This document shows positions 33,772-36,517 of a DNA stretch of 36,517 nucleotides, piece by piece. The position numbers and the translations under genes are program-made. Source of the stretch: an uncultured Methylococcaceae bacterium (lineage in GTDB: Bacteria > Pseudomonadota > Gammaproteobacteria > Methylococcales > Methylomonadaceae); NCBI GenBank assembly GCA_903927955.1, contig CAIYOW010000017.1:1-36517 (forward strand). Reading direction: 5' to 3'. How positions within the stretch are numbered: position 1 is the stretch's first letter; every line of letters starts with the position of its first letter. The notes beneath the pieces are model-generated. The model made no database searches. It had not been told where the DNA came from and saw only the letters and a program-made list of their open reading frames with translations.

Positions 33772-33792
33772 TAACGCTATACTATAGCGTTA
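33772..33792. promoter_or_regulatory. Perfect 10-bp-arm palindromic operator across the -10
   Basis: AACGCTATACTATAGCGTT (33773-33791) is a perfect inverted repeat around one central base and extends by one further T-A pair on each side (33772/33792). It covers the whole -10 hexamer and the start region of the promoter for the small secreted protein, a classic repressor position. The TATA-N-TATA core and one-base centre resemble gammaproteobacterial Zur boxes (core GTTATANTATAAC), differing symmetrically at one position in that core. Confidence 0.7.
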
Positions 33793-33809
33793 GTTGAGTT
33801 AAATGCCAA
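33781..33809 (-). promoter_or_regulatory. Sigma70 promoter of the small secreted protein gene
   Basis: On the minus strand TTGGCA (33809-33804) is separated by 17 bp from TATAGT (33786-33781): both hexamers are one mismatch from consensus. The start near 33774 gives an approximately 90-nt leader, which contains a small inverted repeat GCATA-N6-TATGC (33724-33739). The promoter lies downstream of the terminator of the Ig-repeat gene, so the two genes are separate transcription units. Confidence 0.75.
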
Positions 33810-33834
33810 TGAAATGCACGCTGCAAATTGTGGC

Positions 33835-33862
33835 AAAAAAAAGCCCAGGATACCCCGGGCTT
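33835..33862 (-). terminator. Intrinsic terminator of the Ig-repeat protein gene
   Basis: On the minus strand AAGCCCGGG-GTAT-CCTGGGCTT forms a 9-bp stem (one G-U) with a four-base loop, followed by a run of T (33840-33835). It sits 37 bp after the stop codon of the Ig-repeat gene, a textbook rho-independent terminator. Confidence 0.9.
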
Positions 33863-33899
33863 GAGTTAGGCCGCCTGATAGGGCATTTAAAGGTTTACA

Positions 33900-36458
33900 T
33901 CATTTGGCAACCGTGATGGTTACATTAATAGTTGCCGTTTGCTTTTTGGTATCGGTTACTGTGAATACGGCGTTATATGTACCTACCTTGGTTGGCTTGC
34001 CACTGATGGCACCAGCGGTGGATATTTTAAGGCCAGTCGGCAAGCCAGTGGCTTTCCACTTCAAAGCACCCACGCCGCCCGTTGCTGCGGCTGTGCCAGC
34101 ATAGGCAGTCGCTATTTTTGCTGTTGAGGGAATGGTTGAACTACCCAGCACAATAGGTGGCAACGGAATAGGGTTGATAGTCAACACCGAAGTGCTGGTG
34201 ACACTTTGGCCTATGCTGTCCTTGGCGGTAATGGCAACCGTACTGGCTCCAGCAACCGTTGGCTTGCCGGCCACATTGCCAGCCGCATAGCTTAAGCCTT
34301 TGGGCAAGCCAGTGACTGACAACGTAAGTTTGCCTACGCCACCTGTGGCAGAAACTGTGCCGCTATATGCGCTGCCGACCATGCCCACAGGCAGGTTGGC
34401 AGTGGGCACTACAACCGGTGCAGCAGCGATAGTCATCGAAAGCGTGGTGTTGATCGTTTCGCCAATACTGTCATTTATCGAAACACTGACTGTTTGTACG
34501 CCATTTGTACCCAAGGCAGGCGTGCCGATGATATTTTTGCCGTCAAAAGATAAGCCACTAGGCAAGCCACTGACCGAAACCGTGTAAGGTGCAATGCCGC
34601 CAGCAGGCGTAATAGCTGTACTGGTGATGGGGCTGCCTACTTGCGCGTTGGGTAAAGTAACTGGGGTAAGGCTTAAGCCGGCTGCAATAGTCATTGAGCT
34701 GGCATTACAGAAACCTGCATTGTCGGATGTTCCAGTATAACTGACAATTTCGCCAAATTTAATACCGTTCGCTGCCAATGTTGATGGAACAAATGTTGTT
34801 TTGGCTTGTGGCGCGTACACCACGCTTTGACCACCATTGGCAAGGCCGCCTGCAATATCCATCCAAAACTTGCTGGCATTAGAAATGACCTTATTTGTGC
34901 CGGAACAAGCCGCGCCGCCACCTGCACCTGCTGCTGCAACGGTTAATGTTTGCGAAGCATTTTGGGAATAGCCCAAAGAATCGGTTGCGGTCAGTTGTAT
35001 TAATGTAGACCCCGCCACGGTGGGTGTGCCGCTAATGGTGTTGCCGACCAAGCTTAAGCCACTAGGCAATGCCCCAAAGCTGCTGAAGGCAATGGCACCA
35101 TAGCCACCGGTGACTGACAGTGCCTGGCTGTAAGGCGTGCCGACCATACCGGGAGCCAATGACAGGTTAAATACAATGGGTGCATCGGCAATATTGATTT
35201 GGGTGGTTGCCGTTGTACTGGTAAAGTTGCTGGCATCCTGTGCGATGATAGTTAACGGAAACGTACCCACAACGGTGGGTGTGCCGACTATAGTGTTGTT
35301 CACGGCATTAAACGTTAAGCCTGCAGGCAGCCCAGTCACACTGATGTTGAGCGTGTCGTTGGCAACACCGGGCGTGGCACTGATCACTTGACTGTAAGGC
35401 ATGTTCGCCGTTGCGCCAGAAATAGTGGCGTTAATCGATGGCGCGATAGGTAGCGGCGGCGCAGCCGGAATAACGCCATCAAAATTAATGCCGGCATTTT
35501 GTGCCACGATAAATTTACCTAAATCGCCTTTGCTTGGGCCATTTGCACCGGGTGTGTCGCCGTTAGGGCCTACTAAAGCTTCATTGGTGGCCGGATCGCG
35601 TTGCCCGGTGTATTGGTAAAACTCAAAACGGTAGACCACGCCTTTAGCTCCGGGATCAAGGGCAACGCCGGTCAAATCAATCTGGCCTGAACCTGGGCTG
35701 CCAGAATCAACTTGTAACAATTGCCATTCCAATTGAGTTTGGGTACGGGCTTTTTTGATGACAGCGTTTTCCGCCACCAAATCTTCCACTGCGACATTTT
35801 GCAGCGTGCCGGTTGCAGTCACTTTAACCCAACGGGGTTCGCCAAATTCATAGCCAAGCGGTTTGGGCGCGGCAATGGCTACATTGACTTTGGGGGCCTG
35901 TGGCACATTATTGATAGGCGGTTGCGGAGTGACCACCCATTGCGGATTGGGTACACTGGCTTGCACGGGTACTAGTGGGCCATTAGGGTTGGCGGCATTT
36001 TCCACTAGCCAAGAATAAGCTACATTAGGTGTGTTGACGTTAGTGCTGACACCAAAATGGTCGCAGGGATAAAGCGGGCCGTAGTTAGGCGCACCTAATG
36101 GCCAGCAACTGTCCGATGGGCTGACCGGCAAAGTGCCGGAAGGTGTGCCGGATGACCAAGAGCCGTTGTTGGTGGCTTGGTAGATGATTTTTACGCCAAA
36201 GCCAGTGGCATCGGTGAACTCAGTGACGGTAGGTGCGCCATAGCGCTCCATATTGGGCCAACGGTTGGCTGCGCCAAACAGCGAAGAAATGTCCTTGGCA
36301 TGAATATCGTGGATATCAATTTCAAAACCGTGGGCGGTTTTGCCAGTGTCATTGACCACATCAAAGTTAGCTAAAGAGCCAAATACTTGGGCGTGTAAGT
36401 TCGATGCCGATAAGGCCAAGGCCAAGCCGACGATCGGCTTGAGTGGAAATTTGTTCAT
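33900..36458 (-). CDS. Large exported protein with five putative-Ig (He_PIG-type) repeats
   Basis: The start is ATG 36458 (MNKFPLKPIVGLALALSASNLHA), preceded by GGAGAG; a Sec signal peptide ends near A23, giving 852 residues. Residues 24 to about 335 form an N-terminal region I do not recognise (SLANFDVVNDTGKTAHGFEI; Cys118 and Cys132). Five cadherin-like/putative Ig repeats follow at about 340-426, 427-509, 595-680, 681-764 and 768-852, each with a GLP.GL...G.P...G core (repeat 2 begins ALPSGL). Between repeats 2 and 3 is an ~85-residue insert (510-594) with Cys518 and Cys584. There is no LPxTG, PEP-CTERM or membrane anchor at the C-terminus, so it may be released or held on the surface noncovalently. 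A strong terminator follows. Confidence 0.88.
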   Translation of the reverse strand: MNKFPLKPIVGLALALSASNLHAQVFGSLANFDVVNDTGKTAHGFEIDIHDIHAKDISSLFGAANRWPNMERYGAPTVTEFTDATGFGVKIIYQATNNGSWSSGTPSGTLPVSPSDSCWPLGAPNYGPLYPCDHFGVSTNVNTPNVAYSWLVENAANPNGPLVPVQASVPNPQWVVTPQPPINNVPQAPKVNVAIAAPKPLGYEFGEPRWVKVTATGTLQNVAVEDLVAENAVIKKARTQTQLEWQLLQVDSGSPGSGQIDLTGVALDPGAKGVVYRFEFYQYTGQRDPATNEALVGPNGDTPGANGPSKGDLGKFIVAQNAGINFDGVIPAAPPLPIAPSINATISGATANMPYSQVISATPGVANDTLNISVTGLPAGLTFNAVNNTIVGTPTVVGTFPLTIIAQDASNFTSTTATTQINIADAPIVFNLSLAPGMVGTPYSQALSVTGGYGAIAFSSFGALPSGLSLVGNTISGTPTVAGSTLIQLTATDSLGYSQNASQTLTVAAAGAGGGAACSGTNKVISNASKFWMDIAGGLANGGQSVVYAPQAKTTFVPSTLAANGIKFGEIVSYTGTSDNAGFCNASSMTIAAGLSLTPVTLPNAQVGSPITSTAITPAGGIAPYTVSVSGLPSGLSFDGKNIIGTPALGTNGVQTVSVSINDSIGETINTTLSMTIAAAPVVVPTANLPVGMVGSAYSGTVSATGGVGKLTLSVTGLPKGLSYAAGNVAGKPTVAGASTVAITAKDSIGQSVTSTSVLTINPIPLPPIVLGSSTIPSTAKIATAYAGTAAATGGVGALKWKATGLPTGLKISTAGAISGKPTKVGTYNAVFTVTDTKKQTATINVTITVAK

Positions 36459-36517
36459 TGCACTCTCCAAGATAAAAATGACAGAAGACTCATACTAGCA
36501 GACCAATATTAATTAAA

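Noticed and set aside
34300-35619. Plus-strand ORFs of 70-95 aa opposite the Ig-repeat gene
   Set aside because: They are antisense shadows of the repeated GLP.GL segments and recur in step with them.
1-36517. Mobile elements, CRISPR arrays, tRNA or rRNA genes, phage or toxin-antitoxin modules
   Set aside because: I looked for transposases, regularly spaced repeats, cloverleaf-like and rRNA sequences on both strands and saw none; the gene order is intact core synteny for most of the window.

Overview
The window is chromosomal DNA from a gammaproteobacterium. The gene order (rsmI, rnpB and mraZ on one side; yraN, a diaA-like gene and dolP on the other; then yceD-rpmF-plsX-fabHDG-acpP-fabF-pabC-mltG-tmk-holB-tatD) is the classical gammaproteobacterial order also seen in Pseudomonas and in methanotrophic Methylococcales. 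Base composition looks close to 50% GC. I lean towards a Methylococcales-like organism from protein flavour and synteny, but no diagnostic methane-oxidation gene is present, so the genus is open.

Region 1 (1-13493, minus strand) is the division and cell-wall (dcw) cluster in the usual order mraZ-rsmH-ftsL-ftsI-murE-murF-mraY-murD-ftsW-murG-murC-murB. MurB runs off the left edge. The genes are joined by ATGA-type overlaps or gaps of a few bases, so they look like one transcription unit. It makes the UDP-MurNAc-pentapeptide and lipid II precursors and supplies the septal transpeptidase/polymerase pair FtsI-FtsW. Upstream of mraZ is a near-consensus sigma70 promoter (TTGACT-17-TATAGT), followed by a 10-bp-phased array of TGG boxes that looks like the MraZ autoregulatory operator.

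Region 2 (13757-17286) holds the RNase P RNA gene with its own promoter, rsmI, and divergently yraN, a DiaA/GmhA-like SIS protein, a DolP-like BON lipoprotein and an ADP-ribose pyrophosphatase.

Region 3 (17415-28021, plus strand) is the rpmF/fatty-acid cluster: yceD, rpmF, plsX, fabH, fabD, fabG, acpP, fabF, followed by pabC, mltG, tmk, holB and tatD. Promoters are visible before yceD, where the mRNA would be nearly leaderless, and before acpP. Stem-loops flank acpP.

Region 4 (28022-36517) is more variable: a bifunctional mannose-1-phosphate guanylyltransferase/phosphomannose isomerase behind a Pho-box-like promoter, rimK, a pirin, rlmJ, a DUF155/RMD1-family membrane protein, a small secreted His/Gly-rich protein of unknown function, and an 852-residue exported protein with five putative-Ig (He_PIG-type) repeats.

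No insertion sequence, phage, CRISPR array, tRNA or rRNA was found. Most of the window is core genome. The least explained part is the small secreted protein at 33263-33685. Its promoter carries a perfect 10-bp-arm palindrome across the -10 hexamer, with the TATA-N-TATA core seen in Zur boxes, which suggests a metal-responsive gene.
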